The translations under genes were made by a program, and so were the position numbers. From Nostoc sp. CCCryo 231-06 (GTDB taxonomy: Bacteria > Cyanobacteriota > Cyanobacteriia > Cyanobacteriales > Nostocaceae), in the NCBI GenBank assembly GCA_023522315.1, contig JAHCSU010000554.1:1-56962 (forward strand): a DNA stretch of 56,962 nt, read 5' to 3'. Positions 25,671 to 35,002 of this stretch are shown here, piece by piece. The notes under the pieces were generated by a model. That model had not been told where the DNA came from. It did no database searches and saw nothing but the letters and a program-made list of their open reading frames with translations. Position 1 is the stretch's first letter. Every line of letters starts with the position of its first letter.

Positions 25671-26537
25671 TTAAGTTGCCCGATCGATTTTTTGCACTTC
25701 TTCATCAGATAGTTTCACATTGATAGCTTGTGCTGAGTCTTCAATGCTAGAAACCTTGCTAGCACCAGGAATTGGTAAAATAGCAGGCGACTTGGAACGC
25801 AACCACGCCAAGACGATATTATATACCGACACGCCTTTTTCTTTAGCTAAGTTAGCGATCGCAGGGATATCTTGTAAATCCTGATGACGACGCCTACCAC
25901 CAAAGGGACTCCAAGGCAAAAACGTCAATCCTTGTTGTTCGCAATACTTCAACACGCTGTCATTTTCTGGCTGTCGTTGCCAAGGGCTGTATTGATTCTG
26001 CACCGAGACAATATCCACAACATCCCGCGATCGCTTAATTTGTTCAACGGAAAAGTTAGAAACTCCCACTAACCGAATTAAACCTGCCTCGACTGCTTCT
26101 TTAACTGGCGCAAGGGATTCTTCGATTGTGTAATTAGAATCGGGGGAATGATATTGCCAAACATCGATGGGTTTAGCACCACCTAACGCTTCAAAACTAA
26201 CTCGAATTGTTTGGCGTAAATGTTCTGGATTGCCGTTGCTTGTCCAATTTCCATTGGGACGCATCAACCCGCCCTTAGTTGCCACAATTACTTGGCTAAC
26301 ATCGCCTTTGTAACTAGTAAGCGCCTTGTGAATTAGCCGCTCGTTGTGGTGCTTATCTGACTCATCTTTGCAGTAAGAGTCGGCAGTGTCAATAAATGTA
26401 ATACCCAGATCCAAGGCCCGATGAATAACTTGGATTGATTCCGATTCGGGAGGGCGATTAGAAATTGACATGGGCATACCACCCAAACCGATCGCACTTA
26501 CAAAGATACCAGTTTTTCCTAGCTGTTTGGTTTCCAT
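25671..26537 (-). CDS. Aldo/keto reductase
   Basis: A 288-residue NAD(P)H-dependent oxidoreductase of the TIM-barrel AKR superfamily. The catalytic tetrad is visible as Asp and Tyr in FIDTADSYCKDES, Lys in VIVATKGGL and His in DVWQYHSPDSN. The C-terminal cofactor loop LPIPGASKVSSIEDS is present. Substrate unknown. The ATG at 26537 (METKQLGKTG) is preferred; the longer frame begins with TTG and adds nine residues. Monocistronic. Confidence 0.9.
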   Translation of the reverse strand: METKQLGKTGIFVSAIGLGGMPMSISNRPPESESIQVIHRALDLGITFIDTADSYCKDESDKHHNERLIHKALTSYKGDVSQVIVATKGGLMRPNGNWTSNGNPEHLRQTIRVSFEALGGAKPIDVWQYHSPDSNYTIEESLAPVKEAVEAGLIRLVGVSNFSVEQIKRSRDVVDIVSVQNQYSPWQRQPENDSVLKYCEQQGLTFLPWSPFGGRRRHQDLQDIPAIANLAKEKGVSVYNIVLAWLRSKSPAILPIPGASKVSSIEDSAQAINVKLSDEEVQKIDRAT

Positions 26538-26698
26538 GCTTCTCGCTCTAACTTTCTGCCCCAATTATCTACCAGCTAGGTAAAGCTTGTTTAGCAATTC
26601 ATCATAAATCCTCCCTAGTACTTAGACTTGCTGATCAGTGAATGGATTAACAAGGGAATACTCTACTCAAGGGCTAAGTATTCTATACACAAACACTG

Positions 26699-27478
26699 AT
26701 GAAAATTGTAGAGGAAACTCGTACCAGATTACAGCTAAAGCATCAACCACTCAGATATTGGTTCATCGGGTGGTGCCTTTTTACTGTATGTTTAAGCTTT
26801 TTGATTTACTGCTTATTTTTTGAGTCTGCTTCAGTTAGAATAACTTGCGATCGCATCTCACCAAACCAACTTAACTGTGAGTTGAAGCGGTTTAATTTGT
26901 TAGGAAGTAGCGAGAAACTCAAAATGTTTGATCTCCAGGAAGCATACGTTCTTACAAAGACTGGTAGCAAAGGGAGCAAAACCTATCAAGTTATGATTGT
27001 CACTCCATTTCGAGACTTTACCCTGCTATCACATGTTAGCTATGAAGAAAATCAGGAAGTTGCCTTGAAAATCAACGATTTTATCAACTCTGGGCAAACT
27101 TCTTTATTAGTGCAGCAGAATCAGCATAATTATCTATTTTTCTTAAGTTTATTTACATTGATTATTATGGCGATGCCTACGGCGGTAAACTACGCTGCTT
27201 TTTTTGCAACATCCCCTGTAACTACCTGTACCTTTTATAAAAGTATCAATAAGGTATTTATCGAACGTAAAAGTTTGCGTGTCAACGAAGTTATCGAACA
27301 TCCACTAGAGAATATTATGAGTTTCGATATCCAAGAAAAGCAATTTAAATACTCTAAGCTTTATCGGGCTGTAATTGTAGTTAAATTCTTCAAGGAAATT
27401 CCAATTAACCCACAATATACTGATGAAAGGAGTATCAGATATGCAGTTTCTAGGATACAATCATTCCTAAAATCTTAA
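26699..27478 (+). CDS. Hypothetical membrane protein
   Basis: A 259-residue protein of unknown family. One transmembrane helix is near residues 20-42 (YWFIGWCLFTVCLSFLIYCL). A second hydrophobic hairpin is near 144-178 (YLFFLSLFTLIIMAMPTAVN). Soluble beta-rich parts follow each, and the C-terminal part resembles a PH-like or DUF-type cytoplasmic domain. Bases 27169-27198 inside the second hydrophobic segment (GCGATGCCTACGGCGG...) resemble a dispersed repeat read in frame. No operon partner. Confidence 0.65.
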   Translation: MKIVEETRTRLQLKHQPLRYWFIGWCLFTVCLSFLIYCLFFESASVRITCDRISPNQLNCELKRFNLLGSSEKLKMFDLQEAYVLTKTGSKGSKTYQVMIVTPFRDFTLLSHVSYEENQEVALKINDFINSGQTSLLVQQNQHNYLFFLSLFTLIIMAMPTAVNYAAFFATSPVTTCTFYKSINKVFIERKSLRVNEVIEHPLENIMSFDIQEKQFKYSKLYRAVIVVKFFKEIPINPQYTDERSIRYAVSRIQSFLKS

Positions 27479-27782
27479 TAAAAATTACCCGCACTACTTA
27501 CCAGTGTGTTCATAGACGAAAGTCACAGATCGCTGACTTTAGCCGATAAAATTGGGGATCTTGTTTCTCATGAATGATTTAGGATTGCTATACAGACACG
27601 GAAAGCCGAGATTAAGTAAGTTTGAGTCACTTTTAACTGAAATTTTACAGCATCCTCGATTAGTACAATTCTTGCTCAACTACAAATACTCACTTTGTCA
27701 GTTTATCTATTTAAGCTATTTTGGTAAATAAAATAAAAAGCCTACATGATCGGCTGTTATTCTACACTTGACATAAAGCATT
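27479..27782. other. Gene-free stretch
   Basis: About 300 AT-rich bases. No gene, RNA or repeat is recognised. Confidence 0.4.
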
Positions 27783-28049
27783 GTGAGTGCTAAAAGACGA
27801 CTGCCAGAAACCATTGCCCATGTCAGAATCACCGGCCAATCCTGGCAACACGGCTTCCTTGAGGGTGAAGTGAGTGCAGGTGAGTTTGAGTGGCATTTCC
27901 AGTGGCATTTTCGCCGGGGAGAACTTGCCGTCAAGCCTTCCCAAGGCCGCGCCTTAATCAAAGAACCCCTCGGTCGATTTTTGGAGCAACAAGATTATCA
28001 GCTAGAGCCTGGAGGAGATTATGCTTTTACTATTCGGGCGGAACTTTAA
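27783..28049 (+). CDS. DUF3146 family protein
   Basis: An 88-residue cyanobacterial protein with LPETIAHVRITGQSWQHGFL, EFEWHFQWHF and GRALIKEPLGRFLEQQDYQL, which I associate with DUF3146. No function is known to me. GTG start. No membrane segment. The gene converges on the YqgF-like gene with an inverted AT-rich repeat between them. Confidence 0.8.
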   Translation: MSAKRRLPETIAHVRITGQSWQHGFLEGEVSAGEFEWHFQWHFRRGELAVKPSQGRALIKEPLGRFLEQQDYQLEPGGDYAFTIRAEL

Positions 28050-28063
28050 AAGTTAGGAGCCAT

Positions 28064-28137
28064 TCAATTTTGGATTTTGGATTTTAGATTTTAGATTTTT
28101 TCTTCAATCCAAAATCAAAAATTCAAAATCTAAAATT
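28064..28137. repeat. Inverted STRR (ATTTTGGAT/ATTTTAGAT units)
   Basis: Tandem TTTTGGA/TTTTAGA units are followed, after CTTC, by their complements (CAATCCAAAATC, CAAAATCTAAAATTGG). The resulting long AT-rich hairpin lies between convergent genes, so it may act as a bidirectional terminator. Confidence 0.75.
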
Positions 28138-28582
28138 GGCTGAGTGTTGATTCAGTGAGGCGATTTAAGTATCTTTCGATTAAGAGGATGGCAACAATGT
28201 CATCTATCGGCCTTGGTGGCTGTCGCAGACCTTGTGGCAATAGCTTTATTAGCCCTTTAGGGGGGAACATTTGCCAATAGCGATCGCGTGCTTGTAAGGT
28301 TGTGTAGCGCTCATCCACTAAAATAATACTTAACGGTTCTGTCAATTCCTGATATAATTTTTGTCTCCACTCCTTGGCTGTAGTTTGGTCGCCCATCACC
28401 ATCAAAGAGATCGGAAACTTTTGACGCAGTGTCTCAATGGTAGCGATCGCCTCTTTTGCTAGCACGACCTGATGATAATACAATTGCCGATCCAGTCCCA
28501 TCACCGCTAAACCGCACTTATCTCGACCTGGATCAAACCCCAATATGACTGGTTGCGTTGGTGAAAATTCCGGGAAAGTCAT
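28130..28582 (-). CDS. YqgF/RuvX-like RNase H-fold nuclease
   Basis: A 150-residue RNase H-fold protein of the Holliday-junction-resolvase-like (YqgF) superfamily. The motifs are GFDPGRDKCGLAVMG (first catalytic Asp), ILVDERYTTLQARDRYW and RPIDDIVAILLIERYL (last Asp). YqgF proteins trim pre-16S rRNA; this shorter cyanobacterial relative may differ. ATG at 28582. It follows the DUF3084 gene in the same direction but about 380 bp away. Confidence 0.8.
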   Translation of the reverse strand: MTFPEFSPTQPVILGFDPGRDKCGLAVMGLDRQLYYHQVVLAKEAIATIETLRQKFPISLMVMGDQTTAKEWRQKLYQELTEPLSIILVDERYTTLQARDRYWQMFPPKGLIKLLPQGLRQPPRPIDDIVAILLIERYLNRLTESTLSQF

Positions 28583-28965
28583 AGTAAATTAAAGATTAAA
28601 AATTAAGAATTAGAGATTAAGAAATGCAATCACAGCAACTATTTTGGCTGCTGTTTAATATGTTTAACAATTTTTCGAGTATTATAGTTTAGTATCTTGA
28701 CCATCAATGCCATAAGCGAAAACCAAGCTAATAAGTATATGTTGCATCGCCCTTGGCGTCTCCCCTTCTCCCAAAGGGAGAGGCTAGCGCCAAGGGAGAA
28801 GAAAAAGATTTGGGTCTTGGGAATCAGGACTTCTGCCCTTGGAGGGAATGTCAGACCAATAGAACTACGAAGTCCTAGAGGCTATTCCCGATGAATAGGG
28901 AAGCCCCGTCCGTCTATAGGTTGGGGTAGTTCACATCTTACTAATAACAGTGGGCAAATAATCTT
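28583..28965. other. Intergenic with hairpin repeat
   Basis: CCCTTGGCGTCTCC and the complementary GCTAGCGCCAAGGG (28751-28799) frame CTTCTCCCAAAGGGAGAG. The hairpin resembles the one at 4433-4465. No gene seen. Confidence 0.5.
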
Positions 28966-30456
28966 TTAAGTACTAAAAATAATTTGTCCGTTGACTATTG
29001 CCACTAATTTTACTCTCAATGGCCCGGCTGTATAAGTATCCTCTGCTGCGATCGCTTTAATCTCCAATGGTTGATTGTATTGTCTTAATTGGCTGACAAA
29101 GCGCAGAAAAGTCCCTTCTACTTGCACATCTTCGACAATTCCGGCATTACGGGCCCGAAATTGGGAAGCAGAAATCAGTATTTCCAGTCGCTGCTGTAAC
29201 TGATAGGATGTCATGGTTTTGGAATCAGCAGTCGTTGTGGCCAATACCGCGCCTCCCGAAAAAACCAGTTGATTGCGGGCTATATCGGCGAAAAATTCTA
29301 TCTGCTTTTCTCCTCTAACGTAATTACCAGCCGAGAAAATTCGCACCACGTATTCTTGACCATCGCCAATCTGCTTGCTCAACTGGTCAATCCTATCCTG
29401 GGTTACGCGCAGTAGCTCTACATTTGCAGGATTTGCCCCAGGCTCACTTAATCTAAGGTTGGCGTTGCGATTGGCTTCTTGTAAAAGTTGTACCACTGCC
29501 TGACGAGCAGCAGCAGCTTGGGTAACACGAACTACAGCAGCAGCTAGAACTTGACTGCGAACTAAGGCCAGCTTACCTAAACGCAGGTCGCGGTAAGACT
29601 GATAATATTTTTCCAACCTGGCAACTTCCATTTCTAGTTGCTCCTGTTGTGCTTCCAATTCTTTGAGGCGTGATTCCCGTTTGGCAATTACTTGCTCTCG
29701 CGCTGCGACTTCTACATTACGCTTTTGAATCAATTGATCGAGTTGGGAGATTTTTTGATCGCGTACTTCTATGGTTTCTTGGCGATTAGCAAGTTCGCGA
29801 TCGCGTTTTTCAATAGCTGTTTTGGCTTCGTCAATAGCTTTTTTAGCTTCAGCGTACAGTCGTTGACGTTCTGTCTTCAGTAGTTCAACTGCCGCCTGTA
29901 GCTCCTTTCTCTGATTGTAAACGCTTTGCAATTCAGCTATAGCTTTTTGGTATTGAGGTACAACCTGTTCTAGCTGGTCTTGAGTGCGTTGGAGTTGAGT
30001 TTGAGTTTGAGCTTGTTGACTAATGGTGCGGTTCAACTGAGCTTGTGTTTGGCGTTGTTTGGCATTCGCCGCCTGCAAAGATTGATTGATTAGCTGCAAG
30101 TCTTGTTGTGCTTGTGCTTGGGCAATTCTTGCTTGGTTTAGCTCACTCTCTACCTGACTTTTCTGAGTTTCTGCGGTTTTTAGCTGTTCCCGCTTCTGTC
30201 TGAGGTCTGTTTGAATATCTTCTAATTCAAAGACTCCCTTTCGCAAGCCTTCGTCGGCAGCGAATAAAATTCCTAAGGTTGATGCTGAAATCAAACCGCC
30301 CGTAAAAATAGTTACTAGTACAGCAGTATTTTTTGGACGAAGGTTAAAAAGTGAGAGGCGGGCTTTGCCAACTCGTGTGCCGATGCGATCGCCCACGGTG
30401 GCAATTACGCCTCCCAGGATTAAAATTGCTGCGATGAGGATGTATCCGGTGGTCAT
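28966..30456 (-). CDS. DUF3084 coiled-coil membrane protein
   Basis: A 496-residue protein. It has two N-terminal transmembrane helices (about 3-22 and 45-65), then a long Gln/Glu/Lys-rich coiled coil (about 75-290), then a globular C-terminal domain (IFSAGNYVRGEKQIEFFADI; RARNAGIVEDVQVEG). The architecture matches DUF3084, a cyanobacteria-specific family of unknown function. It lies downstream of ntcA in the same direction (169 bp). I recall a similar neighbour next to ntcA in Anabaena. The coiled coil suggests an oligomeric envelope or structural protein. Confidence 0.85.
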   Translation of the reverse strand: MTTGYILIAAILILGGVIATVGDRIGTRVGKARLSLFNLRPKNTAVLVTIFTGGLISASTLGILFAADEGLRKGVFELEDIQTDLRQKREQLKTAETQKSQVESELNQARIAQAQAQQDLQLINQSLQAANAKQRQTQAQLNRTISQQAQTQTQLQRTQDQLEQVVPQYQKAIAELQSVYNQRKELQAAVELLKTERQRLYAEAKKAIDEAKTAIEKRDRELANRQETIEVRDQKISQLDQLIQKRNVEVAAREQVIAKRESRLKELEAQQEQLEMEVARLEKYYQSYRDLRLGKLALVRSQVLAAAVVRVTQAAAARQAVVQLLQEANRNANLRLSEPGANPANVELLRVTQDRIDQLSKQIGDGQEYVVRIFSAGNYVRGEKQIEFFADIARNQLVFSGGAVLATTTADSKTMTSYQLQQRLEILISASQFRARNAGIVEDVQVEGTFLRFVSQLRQYNQPLEIKAIAAEDTYTAGPLRVKLVAIVNGQIIFST

Positions 30457-30624
30457 CTTTAGCTACCGAAATCCTTCCAGATACAGCCTACTACTTTTAA
30501 GCATTGTCTGGAAAGAAGTGGAAATTGGCAATAGCAGAAATTACTCAATTTTAGATTTACCTCTAGCTATTAGTGTCATTTTTCAAAATAGAACACGCGC
30601 CGATTCCCCTTTCTCCAATTGATT

Positions 30625-31296
30625 TTATGTGAATTGCCTACTTAAGGTAACAGGTTTGTGCACAGTAATTTTCTTTTTGTGGATAGAAATCATCTTTTTT
30701 TCACGCAAATCCCCTAGTAGCCTAGTAACGGTAACACGAGTTGAACCAATTGCCTCTGCGATCGCTTGATGAGATAACTTCAGATCAATTGTGATCCCAT
30801 CTGCACAAGGAACTCCAAAATCCCGACAAAGAATTAGCAAAAAACTCACCAACCTAGAACCCATATCTCGGTGAGCGAGAGTTTCAATCATCATCTCCGT
30901 TTGTAAAATGCGCGAAGACAGACCTCGCAGCATTAACATTGATAATTCTGGATTTTCCTTGAGTGCTTGCTCCACTTGTTCAATTGGTGCTGACAGTAAT
31001 TCCACAGGCGTAAATGCAACCGCATGGTAAAACCGATCCGACTTATTGCCTGTCAGCAATGACAATACACCAAAAACACTATTTTCCCGCAGCAACGCTA
31101 CCGTTATTTCCTCTCCTGCCTCATACACCCTGGAAAGTTTAACAGCACCTTTCAAAAGAAAATAAACTCGTTCGGCAGGATCGCCAGGAAAAAAGATCGT
31201 TTTATTGCGTTCAAACGTTTCCACAACTGGCGGAAACGCCCCGGTCGCCATCTGACGAAATACATTTGCTAGGGCTTTATCTTGTGTCACGATCAT
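30625..31296 (-). CDS. ntcA: Global nitrogen regulator NtcA
   Basis: A 223-residue CRP-family transcription factor that binds 2-oxoglutarate and activates nitrogen-assimilation and heterocyst genes in cyanobacteria. The effector-binding beta-roll is in the first half ([40 protein letters not shown]) and the DNA-reading helix-turn-helix near 175-195 ([20 protein letters not shown]). The sequence is as I remember Nostoc/Anabaena NtcA, which fixes the start at MIVTQDKA (31296) rather than 18 bp upstream. Divergent from fabI. Confidence 0.97.
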
Positions 31297-31676
31297 CTCC
31301 CTTCCCCTACCCAATGCCGGAAAAACAAAAACTAATTACCTAAGAATACACCCGAAAAATGAATAAAGCACCGTCAACCTTTCTGTACTTTCCTATACTC
31401 AAACTAATCTCTTCATAACTCTTTGTTTATAATGATACATAATTGTTGATCCTTTCAGCTATTAATTGTTGATAAGTAGTTACAATAGGTGTATTTAAAA
31501 GGTTTTTTGAAGAACAAATAAAGATATATTCACAATATCTTTAGGAAAAATCAAGATTTTTGTCACAGCAAACACTCTTACCAATATTCATTTTTGCAAA
31601 TCCTGTATAAAACAAAGACAAAACGTGCCTCAGATTCTAGTATGCTCCTAGATGATCGATCGCATTAACAATTTAT
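31297..31676. promoter_or_regulatory. Divergent ntcA/fabI promoter region
   Basis: About 380 AT-rich bases between the two starts. TATAAT at 31427-31432 on the + strand is a possible -10 box. I looked for a canonical NtcA site (GTA-N8-TAC) and did not find a perfect one, although ntcA is autoregulated in related species. Confidence 0.5.
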
Positions 31677-32453
31677 ATGCTAAATCTGACTGGAAAAAAT
31701 GCTCTTGTTACAGGTATTGCCAATAACCGCTCGATCGCTTGGGGCATCGCCCAACAACTGCACAAAGCCGGAGCAAACCTGGGTATTACCTACCTGCCGG
31801 ATGAACGCGGCAAGATGGAGAAAAAAGTTGCCGAATTGGTAGAACCTCTCAACCCCAGCTTATTTCTTCCCTGTAATGTCCAAAATGATGAACAGATTCA
31901 ATCTACCTTTGAGACAATCCGCGAACAGTGGGGAAAGTTAGATATCCTCATCCATTGTCTTGCTTTTGCCAGCAAAGACGATTTGACTGGAGATTTTAGT
32001 CACACCTCTCGTTCTGGCTTCAACACCGCCTTAGAAATTAGTACCTACTCGCTGGTGCAGTTAAGTGGTGCAGCTAAACCTTTGATGACAGAGGGAGGTA
32101 GTATCGTCACTTTGACCTATTTAGGCGGTGTCAGAGCAATCCCTAACTATAATGTCATGGGAGTTGCCAAGGCGGGCTTAGAAATGAGTGTGCGTTACTT
32201 GGCTGCTGAACTAGGGCCACAAAATATCCGCGTGAATGCTATCTCCGCAGGCCCTATCCGTACTTTGGCATCTTCAGCAGTGGGCGGGATTTTGGATATG
32301 ATTCATCATGTAGAAGAAGTAGCTCCCCTACGACGCACCGTAACTCAGCTAGAAGTAGGCAACACTGCCGCTTTCTTATGTAGTGATTTGTCTAGCGGCA
32401 TTACCGGACAAATTCTATATGTAGATGCAGGATATGAAATTATGGGAATGTGA
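31677..32453 (+). CDS. fabI: Enoyl-[acyl-carrier-protein] reductase (NADH)
   Basis: A 258-residue short-chain dehydrogenase of the FabI type, the last reduction step of each fatty-acid elongation cycle. The motifs are GIANNRSIAWGIA (cofactor-binding), HCLAFASKDDLTGDF, and the catalytic Tyr158-x6-Lys165 in NYNVMGVAKAG; Tyr148 corresponds to the second conserved Tyr. The ATG at 31677 gives the usual MLNLTGKNALVTG start. Followed by a MITE-like element and hisB. Confidence 0.95.
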   Translation: MLNLTGKNALVTGIANNRSIAWGIAQQLHKAGANLGITYLPDERGKMEKKVAELVEPLNPSLFLPCNVQNDEQIQSTFETIREQWGKLDILIHCLAFASKDDLTGDFSHTSRSGFNTALEISTYSLVQLSGAAKPLMTEGGSIVTLTYLGGVRAIPNYNVMGVAKAGLEMSVRYLAAELGPQNIRVNAISAGPIRTLASSAVGGILDMIHHVEEVAPLRRTVTQLEVGNTAAFLCSDLSSGITGQILYVDAGYEIMGM

Positions 32454-32494
32454 CGCGATAAAGTTAGGAATTATGAGTTAAAAATTCATAACTC

Positions 32495-32673
32495 TAGGAC
32501 TTACGCACTGTACAAATTTATTATCTTGTGCATCAACGAGAATACGTCGTTTCAGGCTTTTAGAAATCATCCTTTGATAAATAGCGATCGCCTAAAAAGT
32601 GTCGAAAAATCTAGGTTTAATGGCTGAAATCCATACCACATATTTAGTTTTTCCTGTCAATGCGTAAGTCCTA
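32495..32673. mobile_element. 179-bp MITE-like element with TA ends
   Basis: TAGGACTTACGCA (32495-32507) and its exact complement TGCGTAAGTCCTA (32661-32673) bound the element. The outermost TA fits the TA target duplication of IS630/Tc1-type transposases. No coding capacity inside. It sits between fabI and hisB. Confidence 0.75.
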
Positions 32674-32711
32674 AACTCTTAACTCTTAACTTTTAACTCT
32701 TTCCACTCGCC

Positions 32712-33353
32712 ATGCAAACAACCAATCGCCAAGTTAATTCAAACTACGACCAGTCAACTAAAACCCCTCGGATTGCCACTGTTCACCGCACTACTGGGGA
32801 AACTAATGTGCAAGTTACCATCAACCTGGATGGTAGAGGCACTTGCACGGCAGCAACAGGCGTTCCCTTTTTAGATCACATGTTGCATCAAATTGCCTCC
32901 CACGGGCTGATTGATATAGATGTCCAAGCCAAGGGAGACTGGGAAATTGATGACCATCACACCAACGAAGATGTAGGCATTACTTTAGGGCAAGCTTTTA
33001 ACCAAGCACTAGGCGACAGAAAAGGCATTGTCCGCTTTGGTAATTTTCTTGCACCACTAGATGAAGCCTTAGTTCAGGTAGCGCTAGACTTTTCTGGACG
33101 TCCTCACCTCAGCTACGGCTTGCAAATTCCTACTCAGCGGGTAGGAACGTATGACACTCAACTGGTGCGAGAATTTTTTGTGGCTTTGGTGAACCATAGC
33201 CAAATGACATTGCACATCCGGCAACTGGATGGCATTAATTCCCATCACATCATTGAAGCAACATTTAAGGCGTTTGCAAGAGCAACGCGGCTGGCGGTGG
33301 AAATCGACCCCCGTCGTGCTGGTCTAATTCCCAGTTCTAAAGGCGTTTTGTAA
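32712..33353 (+). CDS. hisB: Imidazoleglycerol-phosphate dehydratase
   Basis: A 213-residue single-function HisB acting in histidine biosynthesis. Metal-binding and catalytic motifs are [44 protein letters not shown] and [18 protein letters not shown]. The first 20 residues are variable. Likely cotranscribed with nothing: a MITE lies upstream and the next gene begins 154 bp downstream. Confidence 0.95.
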   Translation: MQTTNRQVNSNYDQSTKTPRIATVHRTTGETNVQVTINLDGRGTCTAATGVPFLDHMLHQIASHGLIDIDVQAKGDWEIDDHHTNEDVGITLGQAFNQALGDRKGIVRFGNFLAPLDEALVQVALDFSGRPHLSYGLQIPTQRVGTYDTQLVREFFVALVNHSQMTLHIRQLDGINSHHIIEATFKAFARATRLAVEIDPRRAGLIPSSKGVL

Positions 33354-33506
33354 AGCTAATCATAGTTACTGACCAGGACTGATATTTTTAGTGTTAATTC
33401 AGCTAATCTGTTTGCGACAATTGACACACAGCTTAGTGATGGTTATTATCAGCCTATCGGGTAACTTGTAATTAGTGCCAAGCTGGTAATTAGTAATTGA
33501 ACCGAG

Positions 33507-34490
33507 ATGAAGTCTGTTGCAGATGACCCTGATTCTCAACTTAATCCGACGGATACTCCGCCAGTAGTCCTGACTTCTGAGTTGCGAAAAGTCTATCGCA
33601 CTGGTTTTTGGCTAAATCAAAAAGTCGTATGTCTCAAAAACTGTTCTTTAACAGTTTATAAAGGCGAAACCTTTGGGTTACTGGGGCCAAACGGTGCTGG
33701 TAAAACCACCCTTTTAAAATTATTGCTAGGAATTATTCGCCCTAGCTCTGGACGGGGATTATTATTGGGCAAGCCAATAGGCGATCGCAGTGTTAAGCAA
33801 CATATCGGCTATCTGCCAGAAAATCCTTATTTGTATGACTATCTCACTGGCTGGGAATTTTTGCAGCTAGCCGCCGGACTATTCCAAATTCCCCAAAGTG
33901 TCCAACGCCAACGCATTCCCCAACTGCTGGAATTAGTAGGTTTATCCCAAGCCGATGCCCGTAAAAAGCTGCTGCGTCGCTATTCTAAAGGAATGCTACA
34001 GCGTGTTGGTATGGCACAGGCGCTAATTAACGAGCCAGATTTGGTTTTTCTCGATGAACCAATGTCTGGCCTTGATCCTATAGGACGCTACCAAATGCGG
34101 GAAATTATCCTGGCGCTAAAAGCTGCTGGAAAGACGATTTTTTTCAACAGCCACATTCTTAGTGAAGTAGAACAGATTTGCGATCGCATTGCCATCCTCG
34201 CTCAAGGTGAATTAATTTGCTCTGGTTCCCTCAATGAACTCTTAGGCAGAAACAACACATATCACGTCAAAGGTCAAGGTGGTGACTGGGAAATTCTTAA
34301 AAAATGGATACCCACTCTCAGATTTGAAGCCGATGGTTCCTGGCAAGGAACACTACAAGACGATTATTATGATTTTCTCGCCAGTCTTCGTCTCATGGAA
34401 GGTAAAATTATTGCCATGAACTTGTCGCGTTACTCCCTAGAAGAGTTTTTTATTCAACAAATCCAAAGAAAAAATGACTCACTGAATTAG
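33507..34490 (+). CDS. ABC-2-type transporter ATP-binding protein
   Basis: A 327-residue ATPase with Walker A GLLGPNGAGKTTLLKL, a signature of the form YSKGMLQRVGMAQAL, and Walker B LVFLDEPMSGLDP, followed by the H-loop FFNSHILSE and a C-terminal extension typical of multidrug/exopolysaccharide ABC-2 ATPases (DrrA/CcmA-like). No permease gene is adjacent, so the partner must be elsewhere. It precedes the polysaccharide export gene, separated by 512 bp. Confidence 0.85.
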   Translation: MKSVADDPDSQLNPTDTPPVVLTSELRKVYRTGFWLNQKVVCLKNCSLTVYKGETFGLLGPNGAGKTTLLKLLLGIIRPSSGRGLLLGKPIGDRSVKQHIGYLPENPYLYDYLTGWEFLQLAAGLFQIPQSVQRQRIPQLLELVGLSQADARKKLLRRYSKGMLQRVGMAQALINEPDLVFLDEPMSGLDPIGRYQMREIILALKAAGKTIFFNSHILSEVEQICDRIAILAQGELICSGSLNELLGRNNTYHVKGQGGDWEILKKWIPTLRFEADGSWQGTLQDDYYDFLASLRLMEGKIIAMNLSRYSLEEFFIQQIQRKNDSLN

Positions 34491-35002
34491 TCTTCCTGCT
34501 TATTGCCAAATAGTAAATTTTGGGTTTGCTTGAGGAGCAAAAACCAAATTTTATGCCTTTTTGAGTTCATCTTTCTGAAGCCAACCGACAAAAAATAAAA
34601 TTCCAATCTCTTGTTAAGGTGATTTGTATTTATTTAATTAATGAACTTGTTCATAATTTTGGTACTCGCAGCAAATTTGAAACCGCCGTTTAAATTTAAT
34701 TAAATTGACTTTAATAAGAAAATTTTATTTTTCACTGCCTTGTTGATTAACAGATAATTTATTGTATCAACTGGGTTTATTTGCGGAAGTCCCTAATATT
34801 TTTTTAGAATTTTTATATTCAAGTTGGCTTAACTTTAAATTAGCTTCACTAAAAATTCAAATTCAACAGACAAATTTCCTCCGGAAAATGACACTTTTCG
34901 AGGAAAATAAGAGTGTCGGGGAACTTGAATACTTAGGTATAGTCCAAATAAAAATGTTTAGACAGTACATTATTGATTGTAGTTTCAGAGTCTCAGGTAA
35001 AT
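34491..35002. other. Gene-free AT-rich leader/promoter region
   Basis: About 510 AT-rich bases. An open frame here lacks a credible start and looks fortuitous. It probably holds the promoter and leader of the export gene. Confidence 0.45.

Noticed and set aside
31297-31676. Canonical NtcA-binding site in the ntcA promoter
   Set aside because: Several GTA and TAC triplets occur but none at the required 8-base spacing.
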